Notes: generated by a model not told the origin, from the letters alone. DNA of 64,000 nt from GWE2-42-39 sp963662895 (GCA_963662895.1 OY759981.1:744001-808000), one strand, 5' to 3'. Shown: positions 54,055 through 63,335, counted from the stretch's first letter. Translations and numbers: made by a program.

Positions 54055-54068
54055 CTAAATCGGTTTAG
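54055..54068. promoter_or_regulatory. Predicted LacI-family operator
   Basis: CTAAATCGGTTTAG is a near-perfect 14-bp palindrome with the central CG typical of LacI-family operators. It begins right after the -7 box and so covers the predicted start site, where a bound repressor would block initiation. No second copy was noticed in the window. Confidence 0.65.
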
Positions 54069-54091
54069 TGAAGTTGAAATAATTAATAAAT

Positions 54092-54742
54092 ATGAGAAAC
54101 GAAAATATATTAAAAGAATTAATTAACAGGTATCCTGCACTTTTACCTGTTGCCGGGAGTATCCGGGAAGCTGCAGATTGTTTGACTAAATGCTACAGCC
54201 AGGGCAATAAACTTCTTGTTTGTGGAAATGGAGGCAGTTGTTCCGACTCCGATCATATTGTCGGGGAACTGGTAAAAGGCTTTGAGAATATGCGCCCGGT
54301 CGGGGAAGCATTCAAAGAAAGATTGCAGGAAACCGGCGGGGACCGTGGCCTGTTCCTGGCAGAAAAACTGCAACAAGGGCTACCGGCTATTTCGCTTACA
54401 GCGCATAGCGCCCTGATTACGGCTGTGGCCAATGATACAGATGCCAACTTAATATTTGCCCAGCAAATAACAGCTTATGGCAATCCCGGCGATGTTTTGA
54501 TCGGGATCAGCAGTTCAGGAAACTCACAAAACGTGGTGGATGCTATTATCACCGCCAAGGCAAAAGGCATGTCCGTGATTGGCTTAACCGGCGAAACCGG
54601 CGGAAAAATGAAACCCTTGTGTGACACTCTGATCAATGTTCCCGGAAAACGGACTGCTTTTGTCCAGGAATTTCACCTGCCCATATATCATACCCTCTGC
54701 CTGATGGTTGAAGATCATTTTTTTGGAACCGGGGAAGATTGA
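54092..54742 (+). CDS. gmhA: GmhA-like SIS-domain isomerase (sedoheptulose-7-phosphate isomerase type)
   Basis: A 216-residue SIS-domain protein predicted to convert sedoheptulose 7-phosphate to D-glycero-D-manno-heptose 7-phosphate, the first step to ADP-heptose. Family text is LLVCGNGGSCSDSDHIVGEL, ISLTAHSALITAVANDTD, GDVLIGISSSGNSQNVVDAI and the C-terminal QEFHLPIYHTL, which supplies Gln and His of the metal site together with His and Glu of HIVGEL. It has an insertion of about 30 residues (RPVGEAFKERLQETGGDRG) after that His/Glu block, making it longer than E. coli GmhA (192). It is first in the operon, 24 bp after the predicted operator. Confidence 0.8.
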   Translation: MRNENILKELINRYPALLPVAGSIREAADCLTKCYSQGNKLLVCGNGGSCSDSDHIVGELVKGFENMRPVGEAFKERLQETGGDRGLFLAEKLQQGLPAISLTAHSALITAVANDTDANLIFAQQITAYGNPGDVLIGISSSGNSQNVVDAIITAKAKGMSVIGLTGETGGKMKPLCDTLINVPGKRTAFVQEFHLPIYHTLCLMVEDHFFGTGED

Positions 54743-54790
54743 CAAAAACACATAAAAAGACAACCACTAAACTATTTTAAAACCAGCAAA

Positions 54791-57346
54791 ATGAATGATC
54801 AAAACAATTCCCAGGAATCGAAAATCTCCCGCCGGAATTTTATAACCCGTACGGCAAAAGGTACTGCTTTTTTGGCTTTGGCCCCAACGGTAAGTCTTTT
54901 TGCTGAAAACGGGACATGGCCTGCCGACGCTACAAAATTCAGGTTTCATATGATCGGACATGCCCATATCGACCCGGTCTGGCTTTGGCCCTGGTCCGAA
55001 GGCCTTGCAGTTGTGCACAGCACATTTAAATCGGCCCTTGACCGGATGAACGAAACACCGGATTTCAAATTCACGGCCAGTTCGGCACAGTTTTACCAGT
55101 GGATTGCCGACAACGACCCGGCAATGCTGGCAGAGATTCGCAAACGTGTTGACGAAGGCCGGTGGGACATCGTCGGGGGATGGTGGGTTGAACCCGATGT
55201 AAATATTCCCGGTGGCGAAGCAATGGTGCGACAGGGTTTGTACGGGCAATTAACTTTTGAGCGGTTGCTGGGGCATCGTGCCAAAGCGGGTTTTAACCCC
55301 GATTCGTTTGGTCACGCAGGAACCCTGCCCCAGATACTCAAATTGCAGGGCATGGACAATTATGTTTTCATGCGCCCCGGCCCGCACGAAAAAACAATTC
55401 CGGCCGATCTTTTTTGGTGGGAATCCCCGGACGGAACACGTGTACTGACTTATCGTATCCCGGTCAGCTATAATGAAACCAAACCTGTGCAAAAACGTGT
55501 TAAGCAAATACTTGAACGTTTTCACGATGAGCCGGTGAAAAGTTTCATGGCCTTTTACGGGGCCGGCGATCACGGTGGCGGCGCTACCAAAGAAAATATA
55601 CAGTCGATTGAAGAGCTTCAGAAAGAGAAAGGAGTCCCCACGGTCATGTTCAGTACTGTTGACAATTACTTTGAAGAAGTTGGTTCTGATAAAAAATTAA
55701 ACCTTCCGGTTGTAAAAGAAGACCTACAGCACCATGCCGTTGGTTGCTATACTACTGAATCAGAATTAAAAAAAGGAAACCGGCTGTCAGAAGCAGCTTT
55801 GATTACTGCTGAAAAAATAGCCGCAATAGGTTCTCATGGCTGGAATGCTCTCTACCCGAAAGCAGAATTAACCAATGCATGGCACAGGGTGCTCTTCATG
55901 CAATTCCACGATAGTTTAGCCGGTACTTCACTATTAGAGCATTCGCAAACCGCCCGCGAAGGCTACGGTTATGCACTCGACATAGCCCATCAGGCAACAG
56001 ATATTGCAATACAGAAGCTCGAATGGCAGGTGCCAGCCGAAGACCCGGAATCGCAATACCTGTTGGTTTTTAACCCTCACGTGTGGGAAGTTCAGGGAAA
56101 CATCGAGTATGATTTTTCATGGGGAAGTAAACATCCATCATCGCGTGTTGAAGATGAAAAAGGGAACTCCCTGTTCCACCAGTGGACATCGGCCTCAACT
56201 GAAACCGGAAGCCGTAAAAAACTGGTTATAAATACTTCAATCCCGCCAATGGGCTATCGCCAGTTACGCCTGATGAACGGTGATTCAGCCAAACCTTCAG
56301 AAACAGTAAAAGTAACAGGCAATAGTCTGGAAAATAAGGATATCAGGGTAAATATTTCGGATAATGGCACAATCGGTATCTTCGACAAAGAAACCGGGAA
56401 CGAAATTTTTGCCGATGGAAAAACCGGTTGCAAAGCCGTTGTTATTAATGACCCGAGCGATACCTGGAGCCACGACGTCAAAACTTTTGCTGATGAAATT
56501 GGCGCTTTTGAAAATGCAGAGATTAAGATACTGGAAGAAGGCCCTCTGCGGGCAACCATCCGGGTAAAGACGACCTGGAACAACTCGTCGCTTACCATTG
56601 ACTGGCTCCTTTATGCCAATTCACGATACCTGGAGGCCAAGGTGACCCTTGACTGGCATGAACACCTGAAGATGCTGAAATTCTCGTTCCCCATTGATGT
56701 GGAATCGCCGGTAGCTACTTATGAGGTACCTTACGGCCATATTGTAAGGGAAACCAACGGAGACGAAGATCCTGGCCAGCGATGGATCGACCTGAGCGGA
56801 AAACAAAAAGGGAAAAACTGCGGCCTTACACTTATCAACGATGCCAGGTATGGCTATAATGTACAAGGGAACGACATGCGGGTTTCTGTTGCCCGTTCTG
56901 CTGTGTATGCCCATCACAGGCCGAGAAAACTCGATATGAATGCAGAGCACCTCTGGATGGATCAGGGGATACATACGTTCCGCATGATGCTGGTACCCCA
57001 TCAGGGAGACTGGCGCGAGGCTAATATTGCCCGGATTACGGAAGAATTTATTTCACTTCCGGTGGCTATCTACCAGGGAATACATGGCGGAACAATGCCT
57101 AAAACCGATTCTTTCCTTGCCGTTGATAACCCGAATGTGATCGTGACTGCCGTCAAACAGGCAGAAACCGGTGAAGACATGATTATCCGCTGTGTGGAGA
57201 CATCCGGCTTACCGGCGAAAGCAACACTTGACCTACGCTTCGCTGACAAAAAATGGACAGGAAGTTTCCGTCCGTGCGAAATAAAAACGCTCCGTGTCGA
57301 TAAGAATACAGGCGCGGTAAAAGAAGTTAACCTGCTTGAAGAGTAG
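54791..57346 (+). CDS. GH38 alpha-mannosidase with Tat-type signal
   Basis: An 851-residue alpha-mannosidase-type enzyme. The N-terminus carries SRRNFITRTAKGTAFLALAP, a twin-arginine-like signal, so a folded, metal-loaded enzyme is probably exported. Zn-binding HAHID (near residues 57-61) and WLWPWSE are followed by NPDSFGHAG with the nucleophile Asp 171, then FMQFHDSLAGTS, and a long beta-sandwich C-terminal half (PYGHIVRETNG). It would release alpha-linked mannose, or possibly the structurally similar manno-heptose, given its neighbours. It lies 48 bp after the GmhA-like gene. Substrate linkage is not predictable here. Confidence 0.88.
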   Translation: MNDQNNSQESKISRRNFITRTAKGTAFLALAPTVSLFAENGTWPADATKFRFHMIGHAHIDPVWLWPWSEGLAVVHSTFKSALDRMNETPDFKFTASSAQFYQWIADNDPAMLAEIRKRVDEGRWDIVGGWWVEPDVNIPGGEAMVRQGLYGQLTFERLLGHRAKAGFNPDSFGHAGTLPQILKLQGMDNYVFMRPGPHEKTIPADLFWWESPDGTRVLTYRIPVSYNETKPVQKRVKQILERFHDEPVKSFMAFYGAGDHGGGATKENIQSIEELQKEKGVPTVMFSTVDNYFEEVGSDKKLNLPVVKEDLQHHAVGCYTTESELKKGNRLSEAALITAEKIAAIGSHGWNALYPKAELTNAWHRVLFMQFHDSLAGTSLLEHSQTAREGYGYALDIAHQATDIAIQKLEWQVPAEDPESQYLLVFNPHVWEVQGNIEYDFSWGSKHPSSRVEDEKGNSLFHQWTSASTETGSRKKLVINTSIPPMGYRQLRLMNGDSAKPSETVKVTGNSLENKDIRVNISDNGTIGIFDKETGNEIFADGKTGCKAVVINDPSDTWSHDVKTFADEIGAFENAEIKILEEGPLRATIRVKTTWNNSSLTIDWLLYANSRYLEAKVTLDWHEHLKMLKFSFPIDVESPVATYEVPYGHIVRETNGDEDPGQRWIDLSGKQKGKNCGLTLINDARYGYNVQGNDMRVSVARSAVYAHHRPRKLDMNAEHLWMDQGIHTFRMMLVPHQGDWREANIARITEEFISLPVAIYQGIHGGTMPKTDSFLAVDNPNVIVTAVKQAETGEDMIIRCVETSGLPAKATLDLRFADKKWTGSFRPCEIKTLRVDKNTGAVKEVNLLEE

Positions 57347-57401
57347 TTCATTTAATCCAGTTTATTTTTTTCAACCAAATAACTAATTAAAATCGAAAAT
57401 T

Positions 57402-58553
57402 GTGAATACATCAAAAATCGGACTTAAAAAAACACTTCCTGTTTTCATGTCCTTCATCGTAATGGGGTTCATCGATATTATCGGGGTAGCAACCGGCTAT
57501 GTCAAACAAGACTTTGAACTTAGTAATTTTATTTCCCAATTCCTGCCTATGATGGTACTGCTTTGGTTTTTTGTCCTTTCGGTTCCGGCAGGAGTTTTAC
57601 AGGATAAATTCGGGAAACGGAATATGCTGAATATCGGGATGGTATTACAGGCCATTGGGCTGGGGCTCCCGTTTATACATTATTCTTTCGGGATGATGTT
57701 TGCTTCGTTTATCCTTCTTGGTATCGGAAACACGGTTATTCAGGTATCTGCCAATCCGTTGTTACAGGATGTTACCCCGCCTGAGAAGCTGGCCAGTTAT
57801 ATGAGTACATCGCAGTTTGTAAAAGCAATCATCTCATTTTCAGGGCCACTGATTGCCACTTTTATGGCAACAGCTTTTGGTGACTGGAAACTGGTATTTG
57901 CTGTTTATGGCATTACCTCATTACTGTCGGCATTCTGGCTTGCCATGACACCAATCCAGGAATCGAGGCCCGACCGGAAACCGGCCTCTTTTGCTTCCTG
58001 CTTCGGCTTGCTGAAAAACCGTTTTATCGCGTTCATGGCTTTATCCATTTTTTTGATTGTTGGCACAGAAGTATCTATCAACACCAATATCACCAACATT
58101 CTCACCTCCAGGTATGGAGTAACCCTCGAAGTGGCAGCGATCGGGATCAGCCTGTTTTTTGCCGGTGAAACTATTTCCCGGTTTTTGGGAGCCGTTATCC
58201 TGAACTGGATCAAACCACGGACTTTTCTTTTACTGATCACCGTGGTCTCTCTGATTGGTATTCTGGGAATATTTGTTGCCCCCGGAAATACATTCGCATT
58301 TGTATCGGTATTTATTACCGGTTTAGGCATTGGCAACATGTTCCCGACTATTTTTTCCCTTTCTCTGGAGAAAATGCCTGACCGGGCCAACGAAATTTCC
58401 GGTTTGCTTATTATGGCTGTATCCGGTGGAGCAGTGATGCCACTGGTAATGGGGTTTGTAAGTACCATGCTGGGAGCCGTTGCCAGTATATCGGTTATTG
58501 CCTTGTGTATGCTTTACATACTCTGGGTCTCTTTCTTTGTACAAAAAAGATAA
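57402..58553 (+). CDS. Major facilitator superfamily sugar transporter
   Basis: A 383-residue transporter of the FucP/FHS-like MFS group with about twelve helices. It begins with a GTG codon (VNTSKIGLKKTLPVF); no ATG fits as well. MFS marks include GVLQDKFGKRNMLNIGMVLQ after helix 2, NPLLQDVTPPEKLASYM in the first half and the repeat-related ISRFLGAVILNWIKPR in the second. It is located between the alpha-mannosidase and the kinase-phosphatase fusion, so it likely imports the sugar released by the mannosidase. The precise sugar is unknown. Confidence 0.85.
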   Translation: MNTSKIGLKKTLPVFMSFIVMGFIDIIGVATGYVKQDFELSNFISQFLPMMVLLWFFVLSVPAGVLQDKFGKRNMLNIGMVLQAIGLGLPFIHYSFGMMFASFILLGIGNTVIQVSANPLLQDVTPPEKLASYMSTSQFVKAIISFSGPLIATFMATAFGDWKLVFAVYGITSLLSAFWLAMTPIQESRPDRKPASFASCFGLLKNRFIAFMALSIFLIVGTEVSINTNITNILTSRYGVTLEVAAIGISLFFAGETISRFLGAVILNWIKPRTFLLLITVVSLIGILGIFVAPGNTFAFVSVFITGLGIGNMFPTIFSLSLEKMPDRANEISGLLIMAVSGGAVMPLVMGFVSTMLGAVASISVIALCMLYILWVSFFVQKR

Positions 58554-58567
58554 AAATGAAAATATAA

Positions 58568-60478
58568 ATGAAGAAAGAACAGATCCAAAAATTACTGAAT
58601 GATATAAGTTCAGTAAGAATTGCTGTGGTAGGCGACTTTTGCCTCGATGCCTATTGGTTTATTGACGAATCGGGAAGTGAGATTTCGATTGAAACAGGTT
58701 TGGCAACCCGCACGGTACGGCAGCAGAAATATTCACTGGGAGGAGCAGGGAATGTAACCAACAACCTCGCTGCGATGGGAGTAAAGAACATTCGTGCATT
58801 CGGAGTGGTCGGGGCCGATCCTTTTGCCGGCGAGATGATCAGCCTGATGCAGAAGGTGAATATAAATACCGACAACATCCTGGTTCAATGCGAAAACTGG
58901 TCAACTCATGTATATACCAAACCATACATCGGCGACGATGAACAGAACCGTATCGATTTCGGTAATTTCAATGAGCTGTCGGAAGAAACTGCGGACCGGC
59001 TTATTCAAAACCTGAAAAATGAGATTCCGGATACCGACCTTATTATTATCAACGAGCAGGTTTTGTCGGGCATCCATACTCCTTATTTCCGTAAAAAGAT
59101 TGTTGAACTTATTCAGTTGTTCCCCGGTAAAATATTCATTTCCGACAGCCGCCACTACTCTGGTGAATACGAAGGCGCTTACCGTAAAATGAACGATGTC
59201 GAAGCTGTTTTGCTTTGCGACCCTCAAAAACAGCCTGAAGGAACAATACCTTATGCTGAAACATGCAAGGCCGCAAAAACGCTTTTCAAAAGGTATAAAA
59301 AGCCATTGTTTGTTACCTGCGGAAGCCGGGGATCGCTGATTGTAAACGAAAACGGGGTAACCGACATCTGGGGAATAATGATCATGACAAGAGTCGATAC
59401 TGTTGGAGCAGGGGATAGTTACCTGGCTGGTGTAGCTGCTGCTTTGGCTGCCGGATACGATATGGAAACAGCAGCCCGGACAGGGACCATGGTTGCAGGT
59501 GTTACTGTTCAGAAATTATTCCAGACCGGAACCGCCACGCCGGAAGAAATCATGCAGACCGGACAGGATCCTGATTATATCTTTTCTCCTGAACTCGCCG
59601 AAAACATTCGTCAGGCTAAATACCTGGAAAATTCTGAGATCGAAATAGTCAACCCCTGGACCGGAAATTTGCAAATTGAACATGCCATTTTCGACCACGA
59701 CGGAACCATCTCTACCCTTAGGGAAGGATGGGAACTGATTATGGAGCCAATGATGGTGAAAGCAGTTCTGGGCAAAAAATACCAGGAAGCCGACGATATG
59801 CTGTACCGGAAAGTGCAGGCCCGGGTTCATGATTATATTGACAAAACAACAGGTATCCAGACGTTGGTTCAGATGAAAGGTCTGCTCGACATCATTCGCG
59901 AGTTTGGCTGTGTGCCTGAAGAAGAAATGCTCGACGAGTTTGGTTACAAAAAAATATATAATGACGAACTGCTCGAAATGGTAAAGGTGCGCGAAAAAAA
60001 ATATCGCAAGGGCGAACTTAGCCTGGAAGATTTTACCATGAAAAATGCCGTTCCTTTTCTGCAAAAACTTTACGATGCCGGTGTAAAACTTTATCTGGCC
60101 AGCGGTACCGACGAGGAAGATGTAAAGAAAGAAGCCGAAGCGTTGGGATATGCGCATTTGTTTGAAGGGCGGATTTACGGATCAGTGGGCGATATAACCA
60201 AAGAAGCTAAGAAAATTGTTCTCGACCGTATTTTGAGCTCGATTGGCAAATCATCGTTTGGTAAACTGATTACCTTTGGTGATGGCCCTGTTGAAATGCG
60301 CGAGACCCGCAAACGCGGCGGTCTTTCTGTAGGAATTGCGAGTGACGAACTGAAGCGTTTTGGTCTGAATAAGAGCAAACGCACACGACTGATTAAAGCC
60401 GGCGCTGATGTGATTATTGCCGATTTTTCGCAAATCAATCAATTACTTGAATTATTAGGAGTCGATAAACAGAACTAA
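58568..60478 (+). CDS. HldE1-type PfkB kinase fused to a capped HAD phosphatase
   Basis: A 636-residue fusion. Residues 1-330 form a ribokinase-family kinase closest in pattern to the HldE heptose-7-phosphate kinase: VVGDFCLDAYWF, YSLGGAGNVTNNLAAMG and the catalytic DTVGAGDSYLAG. Residues 370-630 form a HAD phosphatase with FDHDGTIS (motif I), a helical cap, LASGTDEEDV, KEAKKIV and TFGDGPVEM (motif IV). In the standard pathway the phosphate at C7 is removed by GmhB, a cap-less HAD protein. Here the capped HAD could do that job on the same polypeptide. The next gene supplies the nucleotidyltransferase that is normally the other half of HldE. Confidence 0.85.
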   Translation: MKKEQIQKLLNDISSVRIAVVGDFCLDAYWFIDESGSEISIETGLATRTVRQQKYSLGGAGNVTNNLAAMGVKNIRAFGVVGADPFAGEMISLMQKVNINTDNILVQCENWSTHVYTKPYIGDDEQNRIDFGNFNELSEETADRLIQNLKNEIPDTDLIIINEQVLSGIHTPYFRKKIVELIQLFPGKIFISDSRHYSGEYEGAYRKMNDVEAVLLCDPQKQPEGTIPYAETCKAAKTLFKRYKKPLFVTCGSRGSLIVNENGVTDIWGIMIMTRVDTVGAGDSYLAGVAAALAAGYDMETAARTGTMVAGVTVQKLFQTGTATPEEIMQTGQDPDYIFSPELAENIRQAKYLENSEIEIVNPWTGNLQIEHAIFDHDGTISTLREGWELIMEPMMVKAVLGKKYQEADDMLYRKVQARVHDYIDKTTGIQTLVQMKGLLDIIREFGCVPEEEMLDEFGYKKIYNDELLEMVKVREKKYRKGELSLEDFTMKNAVPFLQKLYDAGVKLYLASGTDEEDVKKEAEALGYAHLFEGRIYGSVGDITKEAKKIVLDRILSSIGKSSFGKLITFGDGPVEMRETRKRGGLSVGIASDELKRFGLNKSKRTRLIKAGADVIIADFSQINQLLELLGVDKQN

Positions 60479-60492
60479 ATAATATAGTAAAA

Positions 60493-60987
60493 ATGAGAGA
60501 TCCAAAAAATAAAATTATGACTTGGGATCAAGCCAGGGCATTGAGCGATGAATTAAAAGCTTCCGGGAAAAAATTGGTATTTACCAATGGTTGTTTTGAT
60601 ATTCTGCACCGGGGACATGTAACTTACCTGACATTTGCACGCAATCAGGGAGATGCTCTTTGCGTTGGCTTAAACAGTGATAGTTCGGTGAAACGGAATA
60701 AAGGGGAGGATCGTCCGATCAACAATGAGGAAGACCGTGCTTTTGTTTTGGCATCCCTGGAATCTGTCGATAGTGTTGTATTTTTTGATGAGGATGAGCC
60801 TAAAGATTTAATTGCTGCTGTACTGCCTCAGGTATTGGTAAAAGGTGAAGACTGGGCTCACTATGTTAGTGGACGTGATGTCGTTGAAGCGAATGGCGGT
60901 CACGTCGTTCTGGCTAAGATGGTCGAAGGCCGTTCTACTACCGGAACGATTGAAAAAATATTAAAAACCTATGGTTCTCAAAAATAG
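60493..60987 (+). CDS. HldE2/RfaE2-type nucleotidyltransferase (heptose-1-phosphate adenylyltransferase)
   Basis: A 164-residue cytidylyltransferase-fold enzyme that activates heptose 1-phosphate with ATP to ADP-heptose. The nucleotide-binding block reads LVFTNGCFDILHRGHVTYL with the HXGH motif. It is followed by VGLNSDSSVKRNKGEDRPIN, PQVLVKGEDW and the C-terminal VEGRSTTGTIEKI, all matching the C-terminal domain of bifunctional HldE. Here it is a free-standing protein 14 bp after the kinase-phosphatase fusion. HldD follows 4 bp later, so the three are evidently coupled. Confidence 0.88.
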   Translation: MRDPKNKIMTWDQARALSDELKASGKKLVFTNGCFDILHRGHVTYLTFARNQGDALCVGLNSDSSVKRNKGEDRPINNEEDRAFVLASLESVDSVVFFDEDEPKDLIAAVLPQVLVKGEDWAHYVSGRDVVEANGGHVVLAKMVEGRSTTGTIEKILKTYGSQK

Positions 60988-60991
60988 TATT

Positions 60992-61957
60992 ATGGACAAG
61001 ATGATTGTTGTAACCGGTGCTGCCGGTTTTATTGGACGAAATATTGTTGAGGCTCTGAATCGTATGGGGTATACCAACTTGTTATTAGTCGATCTGTTGG
61101 GAACAGATGAAAAGTGGAAAAACCTGCGGGGGTTAAGATATGAAGATATTATTTCTCCTTCGGATTTTTTGAAGAAAGTGGAAAATTCCCAATTGCCTCC
61201 TGTTAAAGCCTGTATCCATATGGGGGCCTGTAGCTCAACTACAGAAAAAAATGCGGACTATTTGCTGGAAAACAATTATCGCTATACCCGGATACTTTGT
61301 GAATGGTGCCTTCACTATGGAATCAGGTTCGTGTATGCCTCAAGTGCTGCCACCTATGGCGATGGTGCTTTAGGTTATAAAGATACAGATGACATAACAC
61401 TGAACCTGAAACCATTAAATATGTATGGACATTCGAAACACATGTTCGATCTGTGGGCTTTGAAACACGATTATCTGAAAGATATTGTGGGACTGAAGTT
61501 TTTTAATGTATATGGTCCTTATGAAGATCATAAGGGAGATATGCGTTCTTTAGTTCAAAAAGCCTATCATCAGGTTAAAGAGAGAGGTTATATCGAATTG
61601 TTTAAATCGTATCGTCCCGAGTATAAGGATGGGGAGCAAAAGCGTGACTTCGTTTTTGTCGAAGATGCAGTTCAGGTAACCTTGCATTTTGCCCTTGATT
61701 CAACCGTTGGGGGATTGTTCAACTGTGGTACCGGAGAATCCCGCTCCTGGATTGACCTGGCGAAAGCCCTTTTCTCTGCAATGGATAAATCTCCGGACAT
61801 TCGATTTATCGATATGCCTGAATATTTAAGAGGAAAATATCAGTATTTTACCCAGGCTGATTCGACCAAATTACGGCAGGCCGGATATTCTCATTCTTTC
61901 ACTTCATTGGAAGAAGGCGTTAGTAAGTATGTAAAGAACTATCTTTCCTTACTGTAA
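60992..61957 (+). CDS. hldD: ADP-L-glycero-D-manno-heptose 6-epimerase
   Basis: A 321-residue extended short-chain dehydrogenase that inverts C6 of ADP-D-glycero-D-manno-heptose. The NADP loop is GAAGFIGRNI. HldD-specific text follows: MGACSSTTEK, YASSAATYGDG, the catalytic MYGHSK (Tyr and Lys), FFNVYGPYEDHKGDMRSLV, KRDFVFVEDAV and YQYFTQADSTKLRQAGY. The ATG opening MDKMIVVTG was chosen; a longer frame overlaps the preceding gene. This is the most diagnostic member of the set and makes ADP-heptose the likely product of the operon. Confidence 0.93.
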   Translation: MDKMIVVTGAAGFIGRNIVEALNRMGYTNLLLVDLLGTDEKWKNLRGLRYEDIISPSDFLKKVENSQLPPVKACIHMGACSSTTEKNADYLLENNYRYTRILCEWCLHYGIRFVYASSAATYGDGALGYKDTDDITLNLKPLNMYGHSKHMFDLWALKHDYLKDIVGLKFFNVYGPYEDHKGDMRSLVQKAYHQVKERGYIELFKSYRPEYKDGEQKRDFVFVEDAVQVTLHFALDSTVGGLFNCGTGESRSWIDLAKALFSAMDKSPDIRFIDMPEYLRGKYQYFTQADSTKLRQAGYSHSFTSLEEGVSKYVKNYLSLL

Positions 61958-62047
61958 AACATTTAACCGGAGGGGGGTGAAATATATTCCTGCTGGCTGA
62001 TAACCGGGACTTTTTATTCGCCCTTTACCAGAATAAAATTTCAAAAA

Positions 62048-63322
62048 ATGAATAGAGAAGAAGTTATCGCATTAAAGGAAGAAGCAAAAAATCATCTGGT
62101 TAACGAATTATTACCCTTCTGGACAAGCCGGATGAAAGATGAGGTTAACGGTGGATACATTACTCATTTTGACAAAGATGGAAATGATACCGGTGAAGAT
62201 GAAAAATCGTTAATTGCCCAAACCCGTAGCCTTTATACCTTGTCGTCGGCACACCGTGCAGGGTACGGCGAGGGCAAACTTGCAGAACTGGCCAAACATG
62301 GGGTCGATTTCCTGATCAGTAAAATGTGGGACAAAAAGTATGGCGGTTTTTACTGGATGGTTGACCGCAAAGGAAACGTAAAAATTGATCAGAAAATCAT
62401 TTACGGACATAGTTTCGCCATTTATTCTTTGAGTGAATATTCGCTTGCGACAGGCGATCCTATCGGAATATATTATGCTATGAAAGTATTCGACCTTATC
62501 CAAAAATATTGTGTCGATTCGATGTATGGAGGTTACTGGGAAATGTTTCACCGCGACTGGACCCTTTGCGGCACCGGGAGCCAGGGGGGTGACCGGAAAA
62601 CTCTGGATGTGCACATGCACCTGATGGAAGCATTTACTACTCTTTATGAATGCAGTGGAGAGGAAGTTCACCGCCGCAAGCTGCTCGAAGACATCGACCT
62701 GCTGATTAACAGGATTATTCATCCTGTATATAAAACAGGGATACCTCAGTTTTATAAAGACTGGACGATAGCCCCGCAAATTAAATTCGATATTATCTGG
62801 GGATGGGACCGCTTTTCAGAAGAAGGACAAAAAGGTAATGCAACCGATAACACCTGTTACGGGCACAATGCCGAATTTGCCTGGCTGCTGCTTCATGCTC
62901 TCGAAATTCTGAAAATTGATCAGAAAGAATATTCCGGACTGTTTAAAATAATATACGACCACACGGTTGACAATGGCATTGATAATGAATTTGGAGGGGT
63001 TTATGTGGAAGGTCCGCACTCCGGGGGTGTTTACGATAAAGAAAAAGAATTCTGGCAGCAGGCCGAAGTTCTGACCGGCATGCTTGATGCCGTAATTTTG
63101 TTCAACGACTCCAAATACTGGGATGCATATAAAAATGTTCACCGGTTTGTATTCGACAAAGTAATTAACAAAGGTGTTGGCGAATGGTTCCCGTTACTTT
63201 CGCGCCGGGGCGAACCAATATGGACCCACATGGGGCACTCATGGAAAATCAATTACCATACAGTCCGTTCGATGATCCAGAGTATTCAACGTCTGGATAA
63301 AATAGAAGCCGGCTTAGAATAA
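62048..63322 (+). CDS. AGE-family sugar 2-epimerase/isomerase (mannose or cellobiose type)
   Basis: A 424-residue (alpha/alpha)6-barrel enzyme of the N-acylglucosamine 2-epimerase family. These enzymes interconvert glucose-, mannose- or N-acetylhexosamine-type sugars, or epimerise the reducing end of oligosaccharides. Recurrent aromatic-rich repeats include KYGGFYWMVDRKGN, IYGHSFAIYSLSEY, MYGGYWEMFH, CYGHNAEFAWLL and the C-terminal IWTHMGHSWKINYHT with its catalytic histidine region. It lies between hldD and the sodium symporter (13 bp). In this setting epimerisation of mannose or a mannosyl oligosaccharide to an entry sugar for central metabolism is likely. Confidence 0.85.
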   Translation: MNREEVIALKEEAKNHLVNELLPFWTSRMKDEVNGGYITHFDKDGNDTGEDEKSLIAQTRSLYTLSSAHRAGYGEGKLAELAKHGVDFLISKMWDKKYGGFYWMVDRKGNVKIDQKIIYGHSFAIYSLSEYSLATGDPIGIYYAMKVFDLIQKYCVDSMYGGYWEMFHRDWTLCGTGSQGGDRKTLDVHMHLMEAFTTLYECSGEEVHRRKLLEDIDLLINRIIHPVYKTGIPQFYKDWTIAPQIKFDIIWGWDRFSEEGQKGNATDNTCYGHNAEFAWLLLHALEILKIDQKEYSGLFKIIYDHTVDNGIDNEFGGVYVEGPHSGGVYDKEKEFWQQAEVLTGMLDAVILFNDSKYWDAYKNVHRFVFDKVINKGVGEWFPLLSRRGEPIWTHMGHSWKINYHTVRSMIQSIQRLDKIEAGLE

Positions 63323-63335
63323 ACAGTCCACTGCC

